Source: an uncultured Pelagibacteraceae bacterium | Lineage (GTDB): Bacteria; Pseudomonadota; Alphaproteobacteria; Pelagibacterales; Pelagibacteraceae | Direction of reading: 5' to 3' | Length of the DNA stretch: 64,000 bases | Assembly (NCBI GenBank): GCA_902555535.1 | Contig: CACDTB010000001.1 | Coordinates: 1-64,000 of the forward strand | Shown: in pieces, positions 41,817 to 52,110 of the stretch | Layout: every line of letters starts with the position of its first letter | Numbering within the stretch: the stretch's first letter is position 1 | Translations under genes and position numbers: made by a program | The notes under the pieces: generated by a model | The model's input: only the letters and a program-made list of their open reading frames with translations | Databases searched by the model: none | What the model was told of the DNA's origin: nothing

Positions 41817-42738
41817 TTAGCACTTTATCCTCAAACTCCATAAATATTGTTTCTTCATCTAAATTATAAATTTTAGTATTGTTAATTTTTTTTAAAAAAT
41901 AATGATATGAATTAAGTAAAGCTACATTTTTTGTAGATATATTATTTCTAAAAAAAAGTTCAATAAAAGAGTAAATGATATCATTGAATGATTTATCTTT
42001 TTTATAAATTTTATCATTAATTATAGTTTTAAGAGTTGTATTTAAATCAAAATTTACAAGATCTAGGTTATATTGTTCTGATAACTTTATTAATTTAAAT
42101 AATTTACCTGGTGTAACATAATTATCAAATAATTCTTTATTAATAATATTATTAATATCATCCTTTAATAAATGATTAACAATTTTAATTGACTGGTCTT
42201 TTGTTAAAAAAACTTTAAAATTTAAACATCTAGATTTAATAGTTGGAATTACTTTTTTATTATTATTAATTAAAATAAAACTTATATTTTCATTAGGTTC
42301 TTCTAAAATTTTTAATAAAGCGTTGATAGAATTAATATTTAATAACTCAATGTTATCAATTAAAACAAATCTTTTTTTTTTATTAAAAGAAGATTTATTT
42401 AAATTTATTATCAATTCTCTTATTTGATTTATATCAATATTTTTTTTATCTTCAGCAACATCAATTAAATAAAAATTAGGGTTAGATTTATTTTGTATCA
42501 GCTTATAAGATTTATTATCAGAGTTAATTAAATTATTTTCAAAATCATAAGTATGTTCTTCATTTTCTGACAATACAAAATTAATTAAATGATAAGCAAG
42601 TGTAGATTTTCCTATACCTTTTTCACCAGATAAAAGAATTTTATTAGGTAGTTTATCTTTTTTATGTAAATTTGATAACAACATAAAAATTTCTTTATGC
42701 TCAAACAAATGTGTTTGTATTGAAGGAGTTAAATTCAT
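41809..42738 (-). CDS. holB: DNA polymerase III delta' subunit
   Basis: LSGEKGIGKSTLAYH; NALLKILEEPNENISFIL. Confidence 0.9.
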   Translation of the reverse strand: MNLTPSIQTHLFEHKEIFMLLSNLHKKDKLPNKILLSGEKGIGKSTLAYHLINFVLSENEEHTYDFENNLINSDNKSYKLIQNKSNPNFYLIDVAEDKKNIDINQIRELIINLNKSSFNKKKRFVLIDNIELLNINSINALLKILEEPNENISFILINNNKKVIPTIKSRCLNFKVFLTKDQSIKIVNHLLKDDINNIINKELFDNYVTPGKLFKLIKLSEQYNLDLVNFDLNTTLKTIINDKIYKKDKSFNDIIYSFIELFFRNNISTKNVALLNSYHYFLKKINNTKIYNLDEETIFMEFEDKVLNG

Positions 42739-43352
42739 TTTATTATTTTTTTTATTTGATTTATAATTAAGTCTTCATTTTTTTTTATATCTAAATTTGA
42801 ATCAATTATTTTATAAAATTTTTTATTTGATTTAGCTAATTTTAAGAAACCTTTTTGAACTTTATTATAAAAATTCATATTAAATTGATCATATCTATTT
42901 AATACTTTTCTTTTTTTGAGTCTTAAAAAAAGATTTTTTTTATCTACGATATTGAGAAAAGTAAAATTGATTTTAATATCTTTTAATAGAAAACTATTTA
43001 TCATATTTATAATTTTTAAATTAATTCCCATACCAAAATGCTGATATGCAATAGTGGAATCGGTAAATCTATCAATCAAGATAATTTTTTTCTTATAGAA
43101 TTTTTTAATAAGATTTATATTTTCACTTCTTGCGGCTAAATATAAAAGTAAGTCTGTTTTAACATTGAAATTAGATTTTTTGTTTAGAATTAATCTTCTT
43201 ATTTTTTCTGAATTTAAACTACCACCTGGTTCTCTAATTTTTATATAGTTAATTTTTTTTTTATCTAAATATTTTGATACCTTATTGATGTGGTGACTTT
43301 TTCCACTGCCCTCTATACCTTCAAAGACAATGATTGGTTTATTAGACATCAC
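42735..43352 (-). CDS. tmk: Thymidylate kinase
   Basis: FEGIEGSGKSHHI, REPGGS, DRFTDSTIAYQ. Confidence 0.95.
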   Translation of the reverse strand: MMSNKPIIVFEGIEGSGKSHHINKVSKYLDKKKINYIKIREPGGSLNSEKIRRLILNKKSNFNVKTDLLLYLAARSENINLIKKFYKKKIILIDRFTDSTIAYQHFGMGINLKIINMINSFLLKDIKINFTFLNIVDKKNLFLRLKKRKVLNRYDQFNMNFYNKVQKGFLKLAKSNKKFYKIIDSNLDIKKNEDLIINQIKKIIK

Positions 43353-44493
43353 CCCAAATTAAATAATTTATTGATTTAATTAGCCTTGTAAAAAAATTCA
43401 CTTTTTTAATTTCTTTTGATGAAAGCAAATCGTACTCTCCAACTAATTCCTGATCATAAACAACTCTTAAAGTAGCTATTTTTTGGTCTTTTTTAATTGG
43501 TGCTTCAACTGGACCATCATATTTAACAACAACTTTTAAAAGTTTTTTTTTCGCTTTTTTAATAGTTTTGTAAATATCTTCTTTTGTATACGCATCTACA
43601 CTATTCTCTTTGCCTAACCATACATCAATTTTATGGAAAGGTTTATTTGCTTTTGCTATTTCAACCAGATCATAATTAGTAAGACCAAATGTAAGTAATT
43701 TTGTACTTTCACGTGATCTGGCATTTTTAGTATTAAAACCACTTCCAACTGCAATCAATCTTCTACCTTTTCTATCAATTGATGAAGCTAGGGAATATTT
43801 TTCAACAGCTAAATAACCCGTTTTTATCCCATCAGCTCCAAGATTTTTATAAAGCAAAGGATTTCTATTTCCTTGAGTAATTGGGTCACCCCCGGTTCTG
43901 TCCCAAGTAAATTCTTTTTCAGCAAACATTTTATAATACTCTGGATGTTCCTTTATTAAATATCTAGACATTTTTAAAATATCTCTGACGGTTGAATAAT
44001 TATCAGGATCATTAATGCCTGAAGAATTTGAAAAATTTGTATTGTCCATACCTAATTCTTTTGCCTTCGCTGTCATCAAAATTGCAAATTCTTCTTCGGT
44101 GCCAGCTATACCTTCAGCTAATGCAATACAAGCATCATTCCCTGAAGCAACAATAATACCCTTTAATAAATTTTCCACGGATACTTCGTCACCTACCATT
44201 ATAAACATTGATGAATAACCTGATGTAGATAATCTCCATGCTCTTTCAGAAATTATAAATTTTTCATCTAATTTTAGATCTCCTGACTTTATTAAATCAA
44301 AAGCAATAATTGCAGTCATGATTTTTGTCATTGATGCTGGATAAATTGATATATCAGGTTCTTTTTCATAAAGAATTTCCCCTGAGTGATAGTCCTGTAA
44401 TATAGCAGTTCTTGCTTTTACATCAAAATTAGCTTTTAAAGTATTTATAAATGAAAAACTAAAAATAATTATAATTAATATTATTTTAAACAT
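43342..44493 (-). CDS. D-alanyl-D-alanine carboxypeptidase
   Basis: YPASMTKIMT SxxK, SGN, GIKTGYL KTG motif. Confidence 0.94.
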   Translation of the reverse strand: MFKIILIIIIFSFSFINTLKANFDVKARTAILQDYHSGEILYEKEPDISIYPASMTKIMTAIIAFDLIKSGDLKLDEKFIISERAWRLSTSGYSSMFIMVGDEVSVENLLKGIIVASGNDACIALAEGIAGTEEEFAILMTAKAKELGMDNTNFSNSSGINDPDNYSTVRDILKMSRYLIKEHPEYYKMFAEKEFTWDRTGGDPITQGNRNPLLYKNLGADGIKTGYLAVEKYSLASSIDRKGRRLIAVGSGFNTKNARSRESTKLLTFGLTNYDLVEIAKANKPFHKIDVWLGKENSVDAYTKEDIYKTIKKAKKKLLKVVVKYDGPVEAPIKKDQKIATLRVVYDQELVGEYDLLSSKEIKKVNFFTRLIKSINYLIWGDV

Positions 44494-45244
44494 CTTTTAA
44501 TATTTCTATATTTTCAAAATTTAATACTTTAATTTCATTAAATGATTTTTCTAGTTTTTTTATATCATTAAATGGACCCAATAATACCCTATATTTAGTT
44601 TTAGAAAGTTTCCTAATTACAGAGTTTTTTATATTTGTTTCATCCTTTATTCTATTAATCATATTTTCAGCTGAGTCTTTGTAATAAAAATCTGCAATTT
44701 TAATTAAGTATAAAAATTTTTCTTCTTTTTTAATAATTTCTTTTTCTTTTTCTTTACCTAAATTATCTATTGTAATTCCATCCACTGGAGCTTTTTCAGC
44801 TACTTTTTTCTCCTCATCAAAAGTTTTAGCCTTTTTAGCTATAAAAGTTGATTTATTGGATATTAAAACAAGATCTATATAAGGTTCGTTAAAATCAAGG
44901 GATAACTCCTCAGCAATTCGTTTAGTTATTACTGAGTTATAAAAATCAGAGAATTTAACGTTGTTAGAGATCACTTCTGCTATAATTGATTTGTCATTGG
45001 CTGGATTTGTTATTTTAACAAATGAATTTTTTTTAATTTTATTATGAAAAATTAAAAGAGATCTATTATCAATTTTTTTAGATATTTTCTTTTCTTTTTT
45101 TAACTGATCATCATATATTAAAGCAAAACCAGTATTACTATATTTTTGATCACTTATAAAAACTAAAGATTTATTTTTTTCGAATTGATTACAAGCAGAT
45201 AATAAAAATATAGAAAAAATTAATAAAAGTTTTTTAAAGCTCAT
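44486..45244 (-). CDS. RlpA-like lipoprotein with SPOR domain
   Basis: Lipobox LLSACN; RlpA-like VKITNPANDKSIIAEV; C-terminal SPOR. Confidence 0.7.
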   Translation of the reverse strand: MSFKKLLLIFSIFLLSACNQFEKNKSLVFISDQKYSNTGFALIYDDQLKKEKKISKKIDNRSLLIFHNKIKKNSFVKITNPANDKSIIAEVISNNVKFSDFYNSVITKRIAEELSLDFNEPYIDLVLISNKSTFIAKKAKTFDEEKKVAEKAPVDGITIDNLGKEKEKEIIKKEEKFLYLIKIADFYYKDSAENMINRIKDETNIKNSVIRKLSKTKYRVLLGPFNDIKKLEKSFNEIKVLNFENIEILKDV

Positions 45245-46235
45245 TTTTAAATTTATCTTTCAATGTACAAACAGCTAAAGCAAATCGCAATGATCTGTTC
45301 CATTTTAATATTATTTCGTAGTTATCAAATACAATATAAGCTGGATTCAATGTTTCAGCATCAGGAATTATATCTTTATCTGGAGTTATAATTGCTACAT
45401 TAAATTTATTATACTTAACATTTATCTGATCATTATTTTTAATATATTTTCTAAAATATTTTAATTTTTTTTTATCATGCAGTTTTTTTGCTGAAATATT
45501 TAAATATTTTTTTGGAATATCCTCTGATAAATCTATTCTATAAAAACAAGGATTATTTGTTTTCCAACCTATTTGATTTAAATAATTTGATGCTGAAGCG
45601 TAAGCGTCATTATTATTTTTTAAATCTATATATCCATTCGTATCATGATCAATTGCATAATTTTTCATTGTAGAAGGCATAAATTGAAAAAAACCAAAAG
45701 CTCCAGCCCAAGACCCATATAATGTTTTGTAATCTATTTGCTTATTTTCTATTAATCTCAAAAGAATTAATAGTTCATTTGTAAAAAACTCTGATCTTCT
45801 TTTATCAAAGCTTAAGGTGGCTAAAGAGGACAAAATATCCATTTTACCAACGTATGTTCCAAAATTAGTCTCTATGCCCATTAGAGCTAGGAGTAACTCT
45901 CTTTCAATACCAAATTCGTCTTCAACTGAATCTATAAGTTTTGAATTTTTCTCGTAAAATTTTTTACCTAACGAAACTTTTTTTGATGATGTTCTTTTTG
46001 AAATATAAGTTTTAGTATCCTCATAAAATTCAGGTTGATATCTATCATATTTTATTACATCAGATAAAAATTTAGTATCTGACATAACTATATCAAAAGT
46101 TTTTTCTGAAATGTTATTTTCTAAAGCTATTTTTTTGAAATCTATTTTCCAATTTTCAAAATCTTTATTGATATCAGCAAATGTAAAATTAATAGAAATT
46201 ATAACAAAAAATAAAAAAAAACTAATTTGTTTCAT
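45234..46235 (-). CDS. Lytic murein transglycosylase (MltB family)
   Basis: ALMGIETNFGTYVG, AGAFGFFQFMPSTMKNYA. Confidence 0.93.
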   Translation of the reverse strand: MKQISFFLFFVIISINFTFADINKDFENWKIDFKKIALENNISEKTFDIVMSDTKFLSDVIKYDRYQPEFYEDTKTYISKRTSSKKVSLGKKFYEKNSKLIDSVEDEFGIERELLLALMGIETNFGTYVGKMDILSSLATLSFDKRRSEFFTNELLILLRLIENKQIDYKTLYGSWAGAFGFFQFMPSTMKNYAIDHDTNGYIDLKNNNDAYASASNYLNQIGWKTNNPCFYRIDLSEDIPKKYLNISAKKLHDKKKLKYFRKYIKNNDQINVKYNKFNVAIITPDKDIIPDAETLNPAYIVFDNYEIILKWNRSLRFALAVCTLKDKFKNEL

Positions 46236-47100
46236 GCAAATCCTTTAAATATATAATTACAGCAATCCAAATAAAAATAAAACTAACTAATTTTGTGATT
46301 GAAAAAGGCTCATTATAATAAAAATATCCTAATAAAAATTGAAAAGACGGGGTTATGTAAAAAATCATACCTGCTGGTCCTAAACCACAAAGTTCAACCC
46401 CTCTTACATATAAAAACAAAGGTATAACTGTCATTGGACCTGCAAGAAAAATAAATAGCATCATCGGTGGATCTGAAAATTGAAAATCATTATATCCTTT
46501 GCTGGCAATTAAATAAAAAGCTAACAACGCAAATGGTAATATAAATAAACTCTCAATCAAAAGACCTATATCGGTATCAACATTAATTTTTTTTCTTATC
46601 AGATTGTAAAAACTCCAGCTTAAAGCAACAATTAAACCAACCCATGGTAATGATTTGATACTTACTATTATTAAAAAAAGAATTGATAAAATGACTAATA
46701 AAATCGAAAAAACTCTTTTTTTATTTAGTTTTTCTTTAAAAAAAAAATATCCTAACATTACACTTAAAATTGGCATTATAAAATATCCAAAGCTTGCATC
46801 TATAATTCTATTAGTTGCTATTGCATATATCCAAACACCCCAATTAATAAAAATCAAAAATCCAGAAATAAATAAATAAAATAAATTAGATTTACTTTTA
46901 ATAATTTCAAAAAAAATACTCCATTTTGAAAACAAAAAAGTTGTTATTAATAATGTAAAAGCTGTCCATAAACATCTATGAACTACTAATTCGATATGTC
47001 CAATAAAAGCAATATATTTAAAATAAATGACACCAAAAAAACCCCACCAAAAAGATCCAAATCCTGCAAGTAATAAGCCTTTATTAAATTCTTTATTCAT
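46222..47100 (-). CDS. rarD: RarD/EamA family transporter
   Basis: GFGSFWWGFFGVIYFKYI, HRCLWTA RarD N-terminus. Confidence 0.85.
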   Translation of the reverse strand: MNKEFNKGLLLAGFGSFWWGFFGVIYFKYIAFIGHIELVVHRCLWTAFTLLITTFLFSKWSIFFEIIKSKSNLFYLFISGFLIFINWGVWIYAIATNRIIDASFGYFIMPILSVMLGYFFFKEKLNKKRVFSILLVILSILFLIIVSIKSLPWVGLIVALSWSFYNLIRKKINVDTDIGLLIESLFILPFALLAFYLIASKGYNDFQFSDPPMMLFIFLAGPMTVIPLFLYVRGVELCGLGPAGMIFYITPSFQFLLGYFYYNEPFSITKLVSFIFIWIAVIIYLKDLHETN

Positions 47101-47186
47101 AGGAAATTTTGGTTACTGTAATTAATAAGTTTATTAGACTATTTTATGGTTGAATTAAATAATTATAATTATAAAACCTTGCTCAC

Positions 47187-47225
47187 GGAGAGATGGCTGA
47201 GTGGTTGAAAGCACCGGTCTTGAAA
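47187..47225 (+). pseudogene. Truncated tRNA-Ser 5' fragment
   Basis: ggagagatggctgagtggttgaaagcaccggtcttgaaa identical to the intact tRNA-Ser at 52207, then diverges in the anticodon region. Confidence 0.93.
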
Positions 47226-47342
47226 TGCTAAGTTTACCCTACTCACTTTAAGACAATTCACATACTTTTTAAAACATAGTAGATTTTTCTAATATTTGAT
47301 TTTCTAAAAAATAAATGATTTTTGGCATTCTTTACCTACGAT

Positions 47343-47364
47343 ACTTGAAGTAAACTTGAAGTAA
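47343..47364 (+). repeat. Tandem 11-bp repeat (acttgaagtaa)x2, left end of island
   Basis: Read directly; matches 52111-52132 at 20/22 positions. Confidence 0.85.
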
Positions 47365-47379
47365 ATTATGTTTTTATTT

Positions 47380-47766
47380 TTATTTTTTTTTGAAATAATT
47401 AATTTTTATCCATCGAATATAATACCAACTATAAATTGCAAAAATTGGAATTAGTATAAAACTTAAGTACTTCATGATACCAGCAAAAGCCCACACCATA
47501 GGTTGAACTCTTAATTCAGCATCAATACAATTAGATAATTTTTCATCTTCTGTTCCTGTACGACCAAAATAATTATTTTTTTTACAATACTCAGTTAAAA
47601 AACCAATCTCATCTCCTGATGTATAAAATGGTGATTTTACATATTCGTGATTTTGATAAGTATTTCTTCCTAAAATTTCATTCACTGCCCAAATAGAAGT
47701 AAATAATCCTGGTAAAAATATTAATAAAAAAAATATGGTTAAAATAAATGTTTTAATAATTTTCAT
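47380..47766 (-). CDS. Small membrane protein (island gene 3)
   Basis: 128 aa with N- and C-terminal TM segments; same orientation, 23 bp after gene 2. Confidence 0.65.
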   Translation of the reverse strand: MKIIKTFILTIFFLLIFLPGLFTSIWAVNEILGRNTYQNHEYVKSPFYTSGDEIGFLTEYCKKNNYFGRTGTEDEKLSNCIDAELRVQPMVWAFAGIMKYLSFILIPIFAIYSWYYIRWIKINYFKKK

Positions 47767-47789
47767 TATTTAATTTTTTAAAAATTTTC

Positions 47790-50030
47790 TCATTCTGCTG
47801 ACCCAAAATAATATCTTGCATTCACAAACTGTCTTTTAGAAACTGCAATTCTATGCTTTAAATTAATATTTTTAATATTTTCATCTAAATCATTATTTTC
47901 ATTAAAAAAATCTTTGTATATTTTTTCCGAGGTCAAATTTATCTTATCTTTACAGAGATAACTGTTGAAATAATATAATTTAAATTTTTTAGACAATATT
48001 TTAAATAGTGAATCGTAATAATAAAAAGAAAAAGCTAGATTTAATTCTTTATTAACAAAATCCATAAAATATGTAACGCTGACAACATCAAAACTAGTAA
48101 ATAAATAATCTAATTTTTCAGATATTAAGTTTATATCGCACATATCCAAACTTTTTTGATAATTAAACCATAACTTAGGTCCAATTCTCATAACTTTACC
48201 TTCATTAAGTAGTTGTTCAGCATGTAAGCTAACTATTGAGGATATATCTGAACCAACGTTTAACATTTTAACTATTTTTGATTCATGAATTGCTTCTTCT
48301 GATTTATTAATAATTTTAAGTATATTTTGCTTCTGTGTTATGTACTTAAAATTTTTCTCTAGACTAATAGTATCTACACTTGATTTACCGTTCCAATAAA
48401 TTCCCTGTTCTTTTCCATATATTTTTACTAAAGCTCTTAATTCATAAAAATCAATATCTATACCTTTAAGCAATTGTCTTGTTTTGATTGAATTAAAAAC
48501 TTCAATTAATTTAAGTGTTTTTAATTTTTTATTCTCAAAGATTTTAATTATTGTGTCTAAAATTATTTTATTTTCTTGTTTAAATCTTAGGTATTTCAAA
48601 TGTTTGTGGGTTCCTTTTGCTGATAACCATAAATTTTGATTTGAATTAATTTTGTAATCAGCAACCAAACGTTTCATGGAAAAGGAATTTTTACTTGGTG
48701 AATTGTTTAGTATTTCATAAATATCTTTCCAATAAATTCCTTTTGGAAACTTAAGCACTATGTGTGATATTTCTTCAGTTGCATTTAACTTAAGTGGGAA
48801 AATTTTATTTTTTTCATGATGAATTAATTTTTCATCATCCATGAATTTTAAAGCACTCTTAGCCACATCATTATCAAAGCCAAACAATGATTTTAATTCT
48901 AATTTAAAAATTTCCTCATCTATACCAAATGGTAATTCTAAGAATATTTCGTTTAATAATTGAGGGTCAAAATCTTTCTTTAATAAAAGCTCTGGAGTTT
49001 TATAATGATCATAATCAACATTGGTTAGATCTGCAAGAAATTGGGTAAGTCTATCACCTGTTATGTCTTTTGATCTATTTTTAACTGTATCTGTAAAAAA
49101 ATCGTCAAGTAATTCAAATTTTTGATGAAAACCAATGCTTTGAATGTTTATTAAGTAATTTTTTAATTCTGTATTGTTAAACAACGAATTTAATCTTACC
49201 TTATTTTTTATAATGAGGATTAATTGTCTAACTCTTTCCCTTGTTAATCTTTTTTTATTTTCAATTTTAAATAATTCGTCAGCTGTACCTTCTAAGGTTA
49301 AGACTTTAGTTTTGTAACCATAATAAGTAGAAAATATAAATTTTTCTCTTTCATTCAATTTCTCTAATATATAATCAATATTCTCAATAATTTTTTTCTC
49401 AATTAAACTTGGGTCTGTATCATTTGTAATTTCAATATCTCTTGATTCCTTTGAATTAATTAATTCGTTTATAGCATCAGGATTACTGTATTGATGGATT
49501 AGTTCAATTGTTTTGGCTCCAATTGACCGCTGATTTCGACAATCAGTTAAAAGTTCTTCTGTGAGTAAATCCTTAATTTTTATTTTTCTCTCAAGCTTAT
49601 TTTCAATTCGTCTTAGCGATTTTTGTTCATTACTATTTAATAAATAAAAAATAAGATTATTTTCTTTATGTTCTTCATAGTTATTAATTTCAGATGTATT
49701 AATCGATCTAATATGTTTACTTGACTGATAAACATTATTATTTTTCCAACTTTGATAGCTACTTACTTCGTTTTCAAAAAAAAGACTTAATTTATATGAT
49801 TTTCCATATAATTCATTAAATCTTGTAATTAGTTCATCAATTTCAAAAATGAACTTATGTTTAAAACTATTTAATTTACCAAGATCTGATTTTTTAATTT
49901 TAATTAGTTCTCCCAATGTTTTGATTTGATTCACAGAAAAAAAATTACTTAGATCATCGGATAAACTTAAAATATCTAAATTAGTAGATAGTAAATTATT
50001 TAAAATTTGATCATCACTGTTTTGCATCAA
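47790..50030 (-). CDS. Large protein with RNAP-alphaCTD-like HhH and sigma-70 region-4-like HTH (island gene 2)
   Basis: IKTLGELIKIKKSDLGKLNSFKHKFIFEIDEL (alphaCTD-like); LNEREKFIFSTYYGYKTKVLTLEGTADELFKIENKKRLTRERVRQLI (sigma r4-like). Confidence 0.75.
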   Translation of the reverse strand: MMQNSDDQILNNLLSTNLDILSLSDDLSNFFSVNQIKTLGELIKIKKSDLGKLNSFKHKFIFEIDELITRFNELYGKSYKLSLFFENEVSSYQSWKNNNVYQSSKHIRSINTSEINNYEEHKENNLIFYLLNSNEQKSLRRIENKLERKIKIKDLLTEELLTDCRNQRSIGAKTIELIHQYSNPDAINELINSKESRDIEITNDTDPSLIEKKIIENIDYILEKLNEREKFIFSTYYGYKTKVLTLEGTADELFKIENKKRLTRERVRQLILIIKNKVRLNSLFNNTELKNYLINIQSIGFHQKFELLDDFFTDTVKNRSKDITGDRLTQFLADLTNVDYDHYKTPELLLKKDFDPQLLNEIFLELPFGIDEEIFKLELKSLFGFDNDVAKSALKFMDDEKLIHHEKNKIFPLKLNATEEISHIVLKFPKGIYWKDIYEILNNSPSKNSFSMKRLVADYKINSNQNLWLSAKGTHKHLKYLRFKQENKIILDTIIKIFENKKLKTLKLIEVFNSIKTRQLLKGIDIDFYELRALVKIYGKEQGIYWNGKSSVDTISLEKNFKYITQKQNILKIINKSEEAIHESKIVKMLNVGSDISSIVSLHAEQLLNEGKVMRIGPKLWFNYQKSLDMCDINLISEKLDYLFTSFDVVSVTYFMDFVNKELNLAFSFYYYDSLFKILSKKFKLYYFNSYLCKDKINLTSEKIYKDFFNENNDLDENIKNINLKHRIAVSKRQFVNARYYFGSAE

Positions 50031-52068
50031 AAGTTATTATTAATTGTTTTTTTAGTTTATTAAATTCTTTGTAAGATCTTCCAACTCCATAATTATTGTG
50101 AATAAAATTAAAATCAAGTAAAGGTAAATTATTAAAAGTATTGTTTTCGTTGATAGTTTGAAAGGATGGAATTATTCCAGTTTCGTTATAAAATTTTTTG
50201 CAATACATCAAAAATTTATCAATAAAATATTTTTCATTTACTTCTCTCTCAAAAGGTAGCGCTGTATTGCAATATCTGTAATAAGAGCCAAAAAGTGTAT
50301 TGATTTGATCGGAGGAAATATTATTTAAGTTATCTTCAAGATTTTCAATCTTTGGAATTTCTTCATATTTCTCATAGTAACTTCTTAATACTGACACAGC
50401 CTCCTCTAATTCTAATAAATTATATTTTTGATCTTCTAATAATTTTAAAACTTGTGCCGCTCCTTTAAAATTCCAATTAACCTGCATCGATGAATCATAA
50501 TGTTTTTCTGATAAATTATTTGAATCTTTCTCGATATTTATATTTGGGTTAATATTCGATTTATCTATAACCTGTTCCTCGTAGGCTTTTTGAAATGATT
50601 TAACTTCATTAATTCTTGATACCGATCCTACAAAATCAAATACATCAACAAATTCTTTTTTATTAGTCCTTCTTAATCCTCTGCCTAATTGTTGTAACCA
50701 AATCAATTTAGAGTTTGTAGTTCTTAAGAATGCTAACAGGTTAGTTTCTGGAATATCAATTCCCTCATTAAATAGATTACAGGTAAGTATATATCTGTAA
50801 TTACCTTCTCTAAATTCTCTTATATTATTTCTTCTTTGATCTCCGTCCATACCATTAGAATAAGCATATGTTGCTTTACCTGGTGGAAAATATTTTATTA
50901 AATGTTTTATGTGTTTTATGTTACGACAAAAAACAATTGCTTTACAATTTTCAATGGTTTCTGCTTTTTTTTCTAAAGCCTGAACCATTTTTTCATCTTT
51001 TTCTTTTATAAATAAACTTCTATCCAGATCATCTAAAGTAAAACCTTTTTCTAAAGCATCTATTTTTTGCTGACTTACGTCATGTCCATGTACTTGATAT
51101 TTGGGGAAAGCTAACCATCGATGCTTTAAAGCCCAGTAAAGATCATACCTACCCATATGACCTTCTTTACCACCAAAATAATTTAGAACATCTCTATTAT
51201 CAGTTCTAAATGGTGTTGCTGTTAAGCCTATCAAAAGTTTTGGATTAAAATGTTTGACAACTTTAGAATAGGTATTTGCAGGTACATGATGGGCTTCATC
51301 GACAACTATAATATCAAAATCCTCTTTACTAAAATTTTTCAAATTTGAATAAATTGTATCAAATACACCAAACATAAAATCTGTTTTATCTTCTGGTGTA
51401 TAACCTGCTACTGCGCCAGAGAAAGAATAATTTCCTATTCCAAAAATATTTTTAAAAGAAATAACAGTTTGTGTTAATATTTCTATTTGATGAGCTAAAA
51501 ATAATATTTTTAACTTTTTTTCTTTAAGTAATTCTTTAATAATAAAAGCTACAGTATATGTTTTCCCTAAACCTGTTGCTAACTCTATTAAAATTTTTTT
51601 TTTATTATTTTTTGTAAATTCATTAATGCATTGATTTACAATATCCATTTGATATGGATGAGGTTTAATTTTTTTACCAATTTCACTTGTATTTAATTCA
51701 AATAAATCTTTAAGTTTATTTCTGTCAATTAAATCAACACCTAGTTTAAAAGCTCTATATTCAACTTCGGAAGTAAAATATGTATTTGTAACTAAAATCT
51801 GATTTTTTACATTAGCTAACTTGCCTCCTGTAATTAATTGATTTAAATCCTCTACAGTACATTTATTGGTTATTTTTCTATGTTTACATTCAATCGCAAA
51901 TTTTTTTTTATCTTTTGTACAAAAAATATCTACACCTCCATCCCCATGTCTATATTCTGATCCTACTTTAGTTACTTCTACATTATCCCAACCTGATTTT
52001 TCAAATAATTGAGCTACAAATAATTCAAAATCACTTTTGCTTAGATTGTCTATGTCTACAAATTTCAT
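50014..52068 (-). CDS. Mrr-like restriction endonuclease domain fused to SF2 DEAD/DEAH helicase (island gene 1)
   Basis: N-term GDGGVDIFCTKDKKKFAIECKHR; helicase ELATGLGKTYT, VDEAHH, GLTATPFR, QQLGRGLRR. Confidence 0.92.
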   Translation of the reverse strand: MKFVDIDNLSKSDFELFVAQLFEKSGWDNVEVTKVGSEYRHGDGGVDIFCTKDKKKFAIECKHRKITNKCTVEDLNQLITGGKLANVKNQILVTNTYFTSEVEYRAFKLGVDLIDRNKLKDLFELNTSEIGKKIKPHPYQMDIVNQCINEFTKNNKKKILIELATGLGKTYTVAFIIKELLKEKKLKILFLAHQIEILTQTVISFKNIFGIGNYSFSGAVAGYTPEDKTDFMFGVFDTIYSNLKNFSKEDFDIIVVDEAHHVPANTYSKVVKHFNPKLLIGLTATPFRTDNRDVLNYFGGKEGHMGRYDLYWALKHRWLAFPKYQVHGHDVSQQKIDALEKGFTLDDLDRSLFIKEKDEKMVQALEKKAETIENCKAIVFCRNIKHIKHLIKYFPPGKATYAYSNGMDGDQRRNNIREFREGNYRYILTCNLFNEGIDIPETNLLAFLRTTNSKLIWLQQLGRGLRRTNKKEFVDVFDFVGSVSRINEVKSFQKAYEEQVIDKSNINPNINIEKDSNNLSEKHYDSSMQVNWNFKGAAQVLKLLEDQKYNLLELEEAVSVLRSYYEKYEEIPKIENLEDNLNNISSDQINTLFGSYYRYCNTALPFEREVNEKYFIDKFLMYCKKFYNETGIIPSFQTINENNTFNNLPLLDFNFIHNNYGVGRSYKEFNKLKKQLIITFDAKQ

Positions 52069-52110
52069 ATGTTTAAAATCTTAAATACATATTTTGGTTT
52101 TAACAGGATA

